DNA of 35,055 bases from Candidatus Parabeggiatoa sp. HSG14. GTDB taxonomy: Bacteria > Pseudomonadota > Gammaproteobacteria > Beggiatoales > Beggiatoaceae. Shown here one piece after another: positions 9,278 to 16,731 of this stretch. The notes below the pieces were generated by a model, which worked only from the letters and a program-made list of their open reading frames with translations, was not told where the DNA came from and did not search any database. Numbering within the stretch: the first letter of the stretch is position 1; the number at the start of each line of letters is the position of its first letter. A program made the position numbers and the translations under genes. The DNA lies in contig JAUCGK010000011.1 of assembly GCA_030378085.1 (NCBI GenBank), positions 1-35,055 of the forward strand. The letters are read 5' to 3'.

Positions 9278-9462
9278 AAATGAAATTATTCTGTAAATCC
9301 TAATTCAGATATTTTCAGGATTAAAAACCATTAATTAAATGAAATTATCCTGTTAAATTCTTAAATTCTGTAAATTCTGATTCTGACAAAAATGATTCAT
9401 CCTGTTTATCTTTTAATCTGTTAAATCCTGTTCAAAAATTGTACTTATCAAGGAAAACTAAC
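9278..9462. repeat. AT-rich spacer of short TCTGAATTT/CAGGATT-type repeats
   Basis: No gene. The spacer is built from short related words (AATTCTGTAAATCCTG, TTTTCAGGATTA). Its segment near 9366-9403 (TTCTGTAAATTCTGATTCTG, then ACAAAAATGATTCAT) recurs at about 10565-10596 in front of the next gene pair, so both spacers come from the same repeat unit. Confidence 0.7.
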
Positions 9463-9816
9463 ATGTTGATGACACTAAACATTCCAGAAGATTTAGCGAC
9501 TAGACTAAAGCCGCTTGAAAACAAAATCCCCCTTTTGTTAGAACTAGGACTACAAGAATTTAATGCCACCGCAATATCAGGTTTTAAAGGAGCTGCTGAA
9601 ATTTTAGAATTTTTCGCAAAACAACCAGCACCAGAAGAAATTATGGTCTTACAACCTTCTAAAACTTTACAAACTAAAATTAATACGTTACTTGAAAAAA
9701 ATCGTCATGAAGGCTTAAGTTCTGTTGAAGAACAACAATGGGAGCAATATCAATATTTAGAACATTTAGTACGTATTGCAAAAGCGAAGGCCTATTTAAA
9801 ACTCAACCAATCTTAA
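9463..9816 (+). CDS. Small protein paired with an HNH nuclease (possible antitoxin)
   Basis: A 117-residue protein. The ATG at 9463 is preceded at the right distance by AAGGA (9450-9454); an upstream TTG at 9439 has no such site. It begins MLMTLNIPEDLATRLKPLEN, a short strand followed by a helical, Leu/Glu-rich body, and it ends with a basic helix (LVRIAKAKAYLKLNQ). From memory, a very similar small protein is commonly found directly before this type of HNH nuclease in cyanobacteria and sulfur bacteria, always in this order. The beta-strand start looks like that of some antitoxins or DNA-binding partners, so an antitoxin or nuclease-regulator role is possible but not shown. The nuclease gene begins seven bases after the stop codon. 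Confidence 0.8.
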   Translation: MLMTLNIPEDLATRLKPLENKIPLLLELGLQEFNATAISGFKGAAEILEFFAKQPAPEEIMVLQPSKTLQTKINTLLEKNRHEGLSSVEEQQWEQYQYLEHLVRIAKAKAYLKLNQS

Positions 9817-9823
9817 ACCACTG

Positions 9824-10243
9824 ATGAGCAAAACTTATATTCCATTACCATTACGACGATTCGTTTATGAACGCGCTCAAGGTTGTTGCGAGTATTGCCT
9901 TATTCCAGATACTTTTGTTTTAGCAGCACATCAAATAGATCACATTATTGCTGAAAAACATGGGGGATTGACAGAAGAGGATAACTTAGCACTTTCGTGT
10001 GCTGTGTGTAATAAACATAAAGGGAGTGATTTAGCTTCAATCGATCCAGAAACAAAACAAATCGTTCCCCTTTACCATCCTCGCCGAGATTGTTGGAATG
10101 AGCATTTTAAACTACATAGCGCACGGTTAATTTCCCTCACTTTAACGGGTAATGTTACCATTAGACTCTTACAACTCAATCGCTCGGATAGAATTGAAGA
10201 ACGTGAATTACTTATTATGGCCAAAATGTTCCCTAATGACTAA
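9824..10243 (+). CDS. HNH endonuclease
   Basis: A 139-residue HNH-type nuclease. Zinc-binding pairs Cys22-x-x-Cys25 (CCEYC) and Cys59-x-x-Cys62 (SCAVCNKHKG) frame the beta-beta-alpha metal site. The core has Asp39-His40 (QIDHIIAEKHGG), Asn54 (DNLALSC) and Asn63/His65 in the last helix, all at normal spacing. Length is normal for a stand-alone HNH protein. It would cut DNA using a single metal ion. The target is not predictable from the sequence. It is cotranscribed with the preceding small gene (seven-base gap). Its stop codon is followed within eight bases by tail repeat copy B. In a different reading frame an ATG at 10236 overlapping the HNH stop opens a 32-codon frame that reproduces the NACHT tail. 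Confidence 0.9.
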   Translation: MSKTYIPLPLRRFVYERAQGCCEYCLIPDTFVLAAHQIDHIIAEKHGGLTEEDNLALSCAVCNKHKGSDLASIDPETKQIVPLYHPRRDCWNEHFKLHSARLISLTLTGNVTIRLLQLNRSDRIEERELLIMAKMFPND

Positions 10244-10334
10244 AAAGGAACTCAAACTCCCTCCCGAAACCATTCGCAAACACTACGAGGACATTGCCAA
10301 AGAAATACTGTTGCAGTTGTCTTGGAAAAAATAA
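10236..10334 (+). pseudogene. Detached NACHT C-terminal fragment (frame in tail repeat B)
   Basis: A 32-residue open frame, MTKKELKLPPETIRKHYEDI followed by AKEILLQLSWKK, that overlaps the HNH stop codon. It matches the last 27 residues of the NACHT protein except for a P-to-L change and an extra Lys. No ribosome binding site of its own is evident. It is most likely a remnant left by duplication, though translational coupling to the nuclease gene is possible. Confidence 0.6.
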
Positions 10335-10379
10335 ATTGTCTGAATCAGAATTTACAGAATTTAAGAATTTTCAGGATTA
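10251..10379 (+). repeat. Tail repeat, copy B
   Basis: Second copy of the NACHT 3' end and flank, the most diverged of the three (for example AGGACATTGCC, GAAATACTG, TTTACAGAATTT). It follows the HNH gene directly. Confidence 0.95.
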
Positions 10380-10688
10380 AAGGTTTCTTATCCTGCTCAT
10401 CATTTTAATATCATGACAATCTTGTTAAGTCAAACATTCTGGCAAGTTTCGTTTACTTGGATAATTTATTGAATTTAATTCTGAAAATTCTTAAATTCTG
10501 ATTCAGACTTTTCCAGGATTAAAAGACATTAACCCATTGAAATTATTCTGCCAATTCTATAATTCTGTAAATTCTGATTCTGACAAAAATGATTCATTTT
10601 TACTACGTTTTTGGAATTTATTCCTCTCCGAAACATGACATTAATTTTGACTAACGCATTATAATATTTATGTAATTTTTTAAACATC
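10380..10688. repeat. AT-rich spacer before the PIN module
   Basis: No gene. It contains TTCTGATTCAGAC-type repeats related to those at 9278-9462, ending with a segment shared with the first spacer (to about 10596). The last 90 bases are unique and probably hold the promoter of the toxin-antitoxin pair. TATAAT occurs around 10661-10667, but no clear -35 element accompanies it. Confidence 0.6.
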
Positions 10689-11054
10689 ATGGCAAACATA
10701 ATCAATAATATTCCACTGAAAACGCAACAGCTTCATCTAGTGATAGATATAAATGTTCCAGAAACCACTACTGTTGATATAAACCAAGAATCTATTCAGG
10801 AAGCGATTAGAAGATTGCTTCAAAATAATCTGCAAGCATTAGTGAGTAATTCTCCCGAAGAAATTTTGCTTCGATTAGGATTTTTGACTCCAAATGAAAG
10901 CAATAAATCCTCCTTTCAAAAAGGAAAATGGGCAAAAATAGTAGCGCGTTTAGAAGAAAATGCGATGGGAAAAGAAGCTGAAAAAGCATTTAATAAAGGC
11001 CGAAAAGAATTTCGGGAAACTTTTGCGATAGGAGACACATTTAACGAGAAATGA
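10689..11054 (+). CDS. VapB-like antitoxin (putative)
   Basis: A 121-residue protein whose 3' end overlaps the PIN toxin start by four bases (ATGA), the classic toxin-antitoxin arrangement. It has an N-terminal strand-rich part (LHLVIDINVPETTTVDI), a helix (QESIQEAIRRLLQNNLQALV) and a basic C-terminal segment that could wrap around the toxin (KGKWAKIVARLEENAMGKEA). No AbrB, RHH or Phd signature is clear. The antitoxin role is therefore inferred from position and size. It has no close resemblance to the small protein before the HNH gene. It is likely autoregulatory together with VapC, but no operator was identified. Confidence 0.7.
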   Translation: MANIINNIPLKTQQLHLVIDINVPETTTVDINQESIQEAIRRLLQNNLQALVSNSPEEILLRLGFLTPNESNKSSFQKGKWAKIVARLEENAMGKEAEKAFNKGRKEFRETFAIGDTFNEK

Positions 11055-11509
11055 AAAAGAAATTTTTATTAGATACCAATACGCTCAGTTCCTTGGTACA
11101 AAAATATGCTGATAATCACGCTATCATCTCGTCAAAAGCTTCTTCAATCAATGACAATGATGAAATATATGTATCCATTGTAAGTTTATACGAAATGGAA
11201 TACGGAGCTAGACATGCTAAAGATATTGATATGGCTAACGAAATGCGTGCTGCTATTGAATCGGTAAAAAATAATTTTAGTATCCTTGCTTTAAGCGAAG
11301 AAGGAGCCAAAATTTTTGCAGAAATAAAAGAACGCTATAAACAAGAAGCGCATTTAGGCAAAAAAGCCCTTATAACACAAAACATTGATTTAATGATTGC
11401 CTCTACAGCTTTAGAAATCGGAGCCATCTTAGTGAGCAACGATCACAAAATATTTGCTTTGATTCAAAAAATCCACAATGATTTTCAATGGGAAAATTGG
11501 ACACAATAA
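11051..11509 (+). CDS. vapC: PIN-domain ribonuclease toxin, VapC family
   Basis: A 152-residue PIN-domain protein. The conserved acidic metal ligands are present: Asp8 (FLLDTNTLS), Glu48 (VSLYEMEYG), Asp113 (NIDLMIAS) and Asp131 (LVSNDHKIF). Length and order of motifs are standard for VapC toxins, which cleave tRNA or rRNA in a magnesium-dependent way. The target of this one cannot be told. Translation is coupled to the upstream antitoxin gene by an ATGA overlap. Thirty-two bases after its stop codon tail repeat copy C begins, so the module is bounded on both sides by copies of the NACHT 3' end. Confidence 0.9.
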   Translation: MKKKFLLDTNTLSSLVQKYADNHAIISSKASSINDNDEIYVSIVSLYEMEYGARHAKDIDMANEMRAAIESVKNNFSILALSEEGAKIFAEIKERYKQEAHLGKKALITQNIDLMIASTALEIGAILVSNDHKIFALIQKIHNDFQWENWTQ

Positions 11510-11541
11510 GAGAATTTCTCATTTATTGAAGTTTAAAAGCA

Positions 11542-11671
11542 CTTGAACTCCCTCCCGAAACCATCCGCCAACACTACGAAGACATTGCCAAAGAAATTCC
11601 GTTGCAGTTGTCTTGGAAATAAAGACATTGTCTGAATCAGAATTTTCAGGATTTAAGAATTTTCAGGATTA
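11542..11671 (+). repeat. Tail repeat, copy C
   Basis: Third copy, nearly identical to copy A. It encodes LELPPETIRQHYEDIAKEIP... in a frame with no start codon (an in-frame TGA comes just before, at 11526-11528), so it is a non-coding remnant. Confidence 0.95.
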
Positions 11672-11729
11672 TATACTTCAGATGTTCAAGTTTTCGGATT
11701 ATGAGAATATACTAAAGACGCACGCCATA

Positions 11730-11756
11730 CCTGACAGGTTTTAAAAACCTGTCAGG
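11730..11756. repeat. Dispersed palindrome copy
   Basis: Palindrome with arms CCTGACAGGTTTT and AAAACCTGTCAGG around a single A. It belongs to the family found also at 5590, 18030, 25662, 29667 and elsewhere. Confidence 0.8.
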
Positions 11757-11776
11757 AAAATTTTGCAAATTATTAA

Positions 11777-11961
11777 ATCCTTATTCCTAAGCTAACAATT
11801 GACGATGCCATTAGTGTTTTAGATATAAGTGTCAAGGAACAAGAAAAAATTGTGGGATCGATGCCAAAAATCATTGAGTTCACCTCAGACTCAACCAAAT
11901 ACGATAAGAACTCAGTAAGCATAGGGTGCTTACCAAAGTCCCTTTTGGGGAAGTTGCCTTA
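11777..11961 (+). pseudogene. Possible gene remnant of unknown origin
   Basis: An open frame without a proper start begins after a stop at 11774 and reads IPKLTIDDAISVLDISVKEQ, then EKIVGSMPKIIEFTSDSTKY. The composition looks coding up to about KNS. It then runs on, antisense, into the oxidase gene, where the reading is not credible. I do not recognise the family. It may be the fragment of a gene destroyed by rearrangement, or chance. Confidence 0.25.
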
Positions 11962-13320
11962 CTACGCCTTCTGTGGACGCATCGCTAGGAAAACCACCAC
12001 CAAAAATATAATGCCTCCAACAATGGCTAGTAGTCCACCAATTTCCATGACTCGCATACCAGCAATTTGCTGAAAACCTTCTAATCCTTGAGCGGTACCT
12101 GCTGTTTTACGTTGTACGCCATGTCCGCCTGACCATGCTAAACCCAAAGCATGTAATAGTTGTCCGATGCCATAAATGGTTGGTTGCCATTTAACCCATT
12201 TTCCAGTTAATTCCCTAAAACCAAGGCGTGGCATGAGATGATAGGTGATACCCATAAAAGCAATTGTCACCGCGCCTATGGAACCATGATAGTGGGCAGG
12301 AATGATGACATTACTACCGCTTATCAAAAAACCAATAATGCCACCAACACCAAACAATAGAATGGAAAATATTAAAGCAGATTGTTTGGCATAATCACTT
12401 GTTGTCGTTGTACGATTCCCTTTGATAAGTCCTAGTACCACGATTAATCCTAAAGGCAACGCAGCTAAACCACCGCCATATTGCATAAGCCAAGTAAAAG
12501 CGACTTGATGATAACCGAAATTGACTTCGTATGTAAGATAGATAAAAGGTGTTAATAAAGTAGGTGCTATTCCCAAAGCAAATAGAAATATTGCCACTCG
12601 CGGTGTGACAGAGAGTTTAGCACCAGAAATTGTTGCTAACCACAACCATGCAACCAACATTAACTGCGTATGGGTAAATTGCACAACGTGACCACTTCCC
12701 CAAAATAGAAGCTCATAGTAATGTTGAGCATTGAGTGTTTTCGAGGAAATACCTATATAAGACCAAAATAAAGCTACGATAGCAATAAATGCTGCCAGTA
12801 ATGCAGTAAATAGTCCAAAACGAAGTGCGCTCGCCCCATCTCCCGTGAGATTGACATGGCTCCCAATAAGACCATGTAATACTAAAACAGTAAAGCCAAG
12901 GCCAAATATGCTCAATCCCACAAAAAATATAGGTGTCTGCAATACGGGTACATAGTTGTTCATCAGTGGAAAAGCATCACCTATAAAAGGAGCCAGCGTA
13001 ATGATAAAAGTGCCAATAATAGATAACAAGAGTGCAATCCAGCCACAGAAAAGACAACGAGTTATCATTAAACTCCAAAATACCCCGGCGAAAGCTAAAA
13101 ACCATACCAACACCGTCATATTAACATGGACAATCAGTGCGGTATGAAAAAAATCTATCCAAGGGATAATTTTGTGAAAATCAGGTGCTCTGGAAAGTAC
13201 CAATAAGATAGCAAATAAACCACCCATCACTAAGGAAGCCAACGCGAGTAATAGCCATCCAGTAGTTAAACCGCGAGTACTTCCTTGTGATACATCCAGG
13301 GTAAAAGCATTGGCCTTCAT
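11962..13320 (-). CDS. Heme-copper oxidase-type subunit I, atypical
   Basis: A 452-residue membrane protein with about 12 hydrophobic segments. It follows the plan of heme-copper oxidase subunit I: His65 in helix II (VHVNMTVLVWF, low-spin heme), His211 in helix VI (FWGSGHVVQF), helix VII with NFGYHQ (Tyr270-His271), and helix X with PAHYHGSIGA (His343 and His345, heme ligands) followed by GITYHLMPRLG. Compared with ba3-type oxidases, helix VI has Phe215 where the cross-linked Tyr of GHPxVY sits, and helix VII has Tyr-His in place of the usual His-His CuB pair. It may therefore be a nitric-oxide-reductase-like or otherwise altered member. No subunit II, cytochrome c or assembly gene lies nearby. 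GAGG about 12 bases before the ATG is a weak ribosome binding site. Its family is fairly certain, its reaction is not. Confidence 0.8.
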   Translation of the reverse strand: MKANAFTLDVSQGSTRGLTTGWLLLALASLVMGGLFAILLVLSRAPDFHKIIPWIDFFHTALIVHVNMTVLVWFLAFAGVFWSLMITRCLFCGWIALLLSIIGTFIITLAPFIGDAFPLMNNYVPVLQTPIFFVGLSIFGLGFTVLVLHGLIGSHVNLTGDGASALRFGLFTALLAAFIAIVALFWSYIGISSKTLNAQHYYELLFWGSGHVVQFTHTQLMLVAWLWLATISGAKLSVTPRVAIFLFALGIAPTLLTPFIYLTYEVNFGYHQVAFTWLMQYGGGLAALPLGLIVVLGLIKGNRTTTTSDYAKQSALIFSILLFGVGGIIGFLISGSNVIIPAHYHGSIGAVTIAFMGITYHLMPRLGFRELTGKWVKWQPTIYGIGQLLHALGLAWSGGHGVQRKTAGTAQGLEGFQQIAGMRVMEIGGLLAIVGGIIFLVVVFLAMRPQKA

Positions 13321-13373
13321 TTTTTTGTTATAACCTCGTTAGACTAAATTGTTAAATAAAACTAAACCCTCTT

Positions 13374-13401
13374 GTAGAGACACATGGGCATGTGTCTCTA
13401 C
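13374..13401. repeat. 28 bp perfect palindrome
   Basis: GTAGAGACACATG-GG-CATGTGTCTCTAC. A related, imperfect piece (GTAGAGACAGGCCGTGTGTC) lies at about 13464-13483, just after the stop codon of the VIT-vWA-OmpA gene. Both sit in the 166-base gap between two minus-strand genes. They could form transcript hairpins, but no T-run follows, so I do not call a terminator. Confidence 0.65.
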
Positions 13402-13486
13402 ACATTACATTATTTAATTGATGTGAAAAATATCAACCGATTTGAATTGATATTTTTGTCGTGTCGTAGAGACAGGCCGTGTGTCT

Positions 13487-16117
13487 TTACTTGATTTGAA
13501 TTTCTACCCGCCGATTTTTAGCACGTCCTACTTCAGTGCTATTACTGGCGATGGGATTATGATCTGCTTCACCTTTGAGATCAAATTTGCCATAAGTGAG
13601 AACAGAACATTGATTAATCAAATAATCGGCAACCACAGCGGCACGTTTGAGTGAGAGTGCTTGTTTAAAATTATCAAGGGTACTATTATCCGCATGGCCC
13701 GTAATCTGAATTACCTTGATATTGTTAATATCCCTACATATCTCTGCGGCTAATTTGTCTAAGATGCGTTTGACTTGTTCAGTCAAGAGGGTTTTACCTG
13801 GTTCAAAGGTGATTCCGTCAGTCAAACGATTTTTGCTGGTTTTCCCAAGTTTGTCTTTTGACTTACTGTCATCACTGTCCTTGCGTGGTTCAGCTTCTTC
13901 TTTACTCATTTCAGGAGGAGATGTTTCTGTCTGAAGTGTCGGCATTGGTGGTGCAGATAGTAGTGGCGGTTTTAATCTTGGTTTAGTTGACAATGTTCTA
14001 CCTGGTACACCACCCATTATAGCACCACTCCCTTTGTATTGTGGTATTGAACGATTAGCAGCACGAGGAGGCGAAAAGCCTCTTTGTCGTCCATTATTTT
14101 TTTTGATTGGAGCGGAAAAATGTACCATACCGCTTGATAATCCTTTAGCAACAGGTGCAGACTGTTCACCAAATACGCCTTCATAAGAAACACCTTCTGG
14201 CATTTCTACAGGCTGAACAATGGTTTGTAGCTTACCATCTACATTGGCAATGATTTCTTCTACTGCAACAAAACTCGTCCATTTTGTCATTAATCGAAAA
14301 GTCAAACCCAATTGCGTTACTTTTTCAATCAATTCCTTGGTTTGCCCTTTACGTACCATTTGATTCGTTAATCCATGCACTTGTTGACGTGCCCAAACTG
14401 TTGCCATTGCTTCATTGGCTGGCTCGTTTTGAGGAAGTGTGACACGTAGTTTTTGTGAGAAGGAACGATTCTTTAATTGTCCACGCACTGTAATTGTATC
14501 AACTCCGCCTACGTTATAACGTCCGTGAATACGAATCGGTTGTCCTGCCCATAAATCAGGTATTTTGGAAGGGTAAAGTTCTGTCACATCTAGGTTGCCC
14601 CAATCAATTTCGATGTGAGCCAAAGCGGGGCGATCAACACGTTTAAAAAATTTGTCGATGACTTCATCGCTGTTTTCGTCCTGGCGCACGTAAAAAGATT
14701 CACCACGACCAATTTCAGCCGCTCGATCTAACAAATAGCGGTTTACTGAAGAACCAACCCCTAAACTAAATACTCTCGCACCACGTCTTTCTTTTTCAAT
14801 AGATTGAAAAATGCCAAATTCGTTGCCAACATAACCATCGGTTAATAAAAAGGCAATGCGTAAATAGCCTTCATTAGCAGGTTGTGCTAAAGCTTTAAGA
14901 ATGCCGCGACGCATTTCCGTGCCTCCCCTTCCCCTGAAATTATTGATATATTGCATCGCTTCATCAACATGAGTTGGCGTATAAGGGCGAGGCTTTTTCC
15001 ATAATGTCCCTGTATCTCCAGCAAAACGCACCACATTGAAAATATCGGTTGAACGCATCCCTTTAAGCAATCGACGAATAGCTTCTTTGGATTTTTCGAT
15101 GGGAAAACCACGCATTGAGCCTGACGTATCCACAATAAAAATAAGTTCACGCGGAAAAACTTCATCATCAGTAATTGTTTGCTGCGGTTGGATAATTAAG
15201 GTAAAGAATCCACCACGTTCATCATGATGGGCAATGGTAGCCATTTCTGGAGCTTTACCAGCAACTTGATAGCGCAACACAAAATCTTTATTTGGAATTC
15301 TATCCGCATGATGAAGTTGGATATGTCTTTCATGTTGATTAATCTTTTGAACTTCAACAACATGAGAAGTATATTGCATATTTTGAATAGGGACTCCCGC
15401 ATTTAATTTCACAGACAAGGCGATATCATGCCCACTACGTTCACCTGGTTTTAATACAGGCGGCGTAATACGAGAAGCATCGGGTACAATATTAGTATCA
15501 GGAGCCCAACCAGTGCCACTCTGTCCAATCGCCGTATCCCCTGAAATATATCGAGGCCCTACCACCATTGGAAAAACCAACTCATAATTGCCTTCAGCAT
15601 AACGCAGAATATTCACGTAGCGAATGGTAATCATAATATTATCGCCTGGCATAATATTGGCAACGGATTGGGTAAAGATATTAGGACGTTCTTGCTCTAA
15701 TAATGAAGCCCGTTGTCCTTGTTGACGCGCCCGTTCATAAATGCGACGGGCTTCCTTTCGATGTTTGATAAGCCCTTTAATTGTGCGCTTACCAATTGTC
15801 ATCTGCATATCATCTACCGCTGCATCATTGGGTAGTGGGAAAGTATAAACCGCCTCAATCGGTTTCTTAAAGGGATTATGATAATGCTGCGTAACAGTAG
15901 CACTTGCCACAAAGCCAGATACTTCGATTTTGACATCAGTATGTTGAAGTGGCATTTCCAGTTTTTTATTGGGTTTTTCTCCCCCAATTTGTAACACTTC
16001 AAGTGTACCAGGGTTAATCCCTTTGGCTAAATTGCCCGGCCGTTCATTGGCGTAAGCCATTAGTGAAAACAATGACAATAATAGTGTCATTGAAAAACTT
16101 ATAAAAATTGATCGCAT
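13487..16117 (-). CDS. Exported VIT-vWA protein fused to an OmpA-like domain
   Basis: An 876-residue protein. The start at 16117 is supported by AGGA about eight bases upstream and a signal peptide (MRSIFISFSMTLLLSLFSLM, cleavage near AYA). A VIT domain (about 45-175: VSGFVASATVTQHYHNPFKK, YTFPLPNDAAVDDM) is followed by a vWA domain with an intact MIDAS motif DTSGSM at residues 330-335. A linker rich in Pro, Gly and charged residues (about 660-770) leads to an OmpA/MotB-type peptidoglycan-binding domain (about 775-876: ITGHAD, then LSLKRAAVVADYL and GRAKNRRVEI). The architecture resembles inter-alpha-trypsin-inhibitor-like proteins of marine proteobacteria that normally end in a sortase or membrane anchor; here an OmpA domain would hold it to the cell wall in the periplasm. 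What the vWA domain binds is unknown. Confidence 0.9.
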   Translation of the reverse strand: MRSIFISFSMTLLLSLFSLMAYANERPGNLAKGINPGTLEVLQIGGEKPNKKLEMPLQHTDVKIEVSGFVASATVTQHYHNPFKKPIEAVYTFPLPNDAAVDDMQMTIGKRTIKGLIKHRKEARRIYERARQQGQRASLLEQERPNIFTQSVANIMPGDNIMITIRYVNILRYAEGNYELVFPMVVGPRYISGDTAIGQSGTGWAPDTNIVPDASRITPPVLKPGERSGHDIALSVKLNAGVPIQNMQYTSHVVEVQKINQHERHIQLHHADRIPNKDFVLRYQVAGKAPEMATIAHHDERGGFFTLIIQPQQTITDDEVFPRELIFIVDTSGSMRGFPIEKSKEAIRRLLKGMRSTDIFNVVRFAGDTGTLWKKPRPYTPTHVDEAMQYINNFRGRGGTEMRRGILKALAQPANEGYLRIAFLLTDGYVGNEFGIFQSIEKERRGARVFSLGVGSSVNRYLLDRAAEIGRGESFYVRQDENSDEVIDKFFKRVDRPALAHIEIDWGNLDVTELYPSKIPDLWAGQPIRIHGRYNVGGVDTITVRGQLKNRSFSQKLRVTLPQNEPANEAMATVWARQQVHGLTNQMVRKGQTKELIEKVTQLGLTFRLMTKWTSFVAVEEIIANVDGKLQTIVQPVEMPEGVSYEGVFGEQSAPVAKGLSSGMVHFSAPIKKNNGRQRGFSPPRAANRSIPQYKGSGAIMGGVPGRTLSTKPRLKPPLLSAPPMPTLQTETSPPEMSKEEAEPRKDSDDSKSKDKLGKTSKNRLTDGITFEPGKTLLTEQVKRILDKLAAEICRDINNIKVIQITGHADNSTLDNFKQALSLKRAAVVADYLINQCSVLTYGKFDLKGEADHNPIASNSTEVGRAKNRRVEIQIK

Positions 16118-16397
16118 AATGTTTATCCTAAAAAAATGACCAGTTAAAAATTATACACTTATCTCATTAAGATTAATAGTAAAGCCAAAAATAGAGTCTC
16201 CAGAGGATATTATAAAAAAATACAAATTCCTGATTTATAACATATAACTAATATCCGATTTCCTATTTAGGATATTTTTAAAACGCATAAGCATTCAAAA
16301 AATGTTTAACATACTCAAACAAATAAATTATAATTACTCAATGTTGTAAAAAATGAATTGCACTTTATTTTTAATTAAATTAAAAGGTTAATAAACC
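16118..16397. promoter_or_regulatory. AT-rich divergent promoter region
   Basis: The 280 bases separate two divergently transcribed genes, so promoters for both strands must lie here. A possible plus-strand pair is TTTAAC (16305-16310) and TATAAT (16329-16334) at 18-base spacing; the -35 box is poor. No operator or riboswitch pattern was recognised. Confidence 0.35.
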
Positions 16398-16718
16398 ATG
16401 ACTGATACATACTATCGTTATCATGTATTTTTCTGCACTAATCAACGTGCTAAAGGTGAACGCTGTTGTCAAAATCATGATGCTAAGGCAATGCGTGATT
16501 ATTTGAAAAAACGCACAAAAAAACTGGGAATAGTTGGAAAAGGTGCAGTGCGGGCTAATACTGCGGGTTGTATGGATCGTTGCAAAAAAGGTCCCGTACT
16601 CGTCGTTTATCCAGAAGGAGTATGGTATACCTATAAGAATCAGCAAGACATTGATGAAATCATTGCTGAACATTTACAAAATGGGCGCGTTGTTGAGCGT
16701 TTAAGGATAGATAACTAA
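16398..16718 (+). CDS. Thioredoxin-like [2Fe-2S] ferredoxin
   Basis: A 106-residue protein of the thioredoxin-fold [2Fe-2S] ferredoxin family (as in Shethna-type ferredoxin and NuoE C-terminal domains). The cluster ligands are likely Cys13 (HVFFCTNQR), Cys23 or Cys24 (GERCCQNH), Cys58 and Cys62 (TAGCMDRCKKGP). The segment GPVLVVYPEGVWY is typical for the family. It is a cytosolic electron carrier, and its partner cannot be told. It is followed by an alpha/beta hydrolase gene 13 bases after its stop, and a 14 bp tandem duplication at the junction repeats the last codons. The pair is probably one operon. Confidence 0.9.
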   Translation: MTDTYYRYHVFFCTNQRAKGERCCQNHDAKAMRDYLKKRTKKLGIVGKGAVRANTAGCMDRCKKGPVLVVYPEGVWYTYKNQQDIDEIIAEHLQNGRVVERLRIDN

Positions 16719-16730
16719 GGATAGATAACT
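16703..16730 (+). repeat. 14 bp tandem duplication at a gene junction
   Basis: AAGGATAGATAACT occurs twice in a row (16703-16716 and 16717-16730). The first copy spans the end of the ferredoxin gene, whose TAA straddles the boundary. The second provides AAGG about 10 bases before the hydrolase ATG. Confidence 0.9.
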
Positions 16731-16731
16731 G

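Noticed and set aside
13374-13401. Rho-independent terminator
   Set aside because: Strong hairpin, but no T-run on either strand directly after it.
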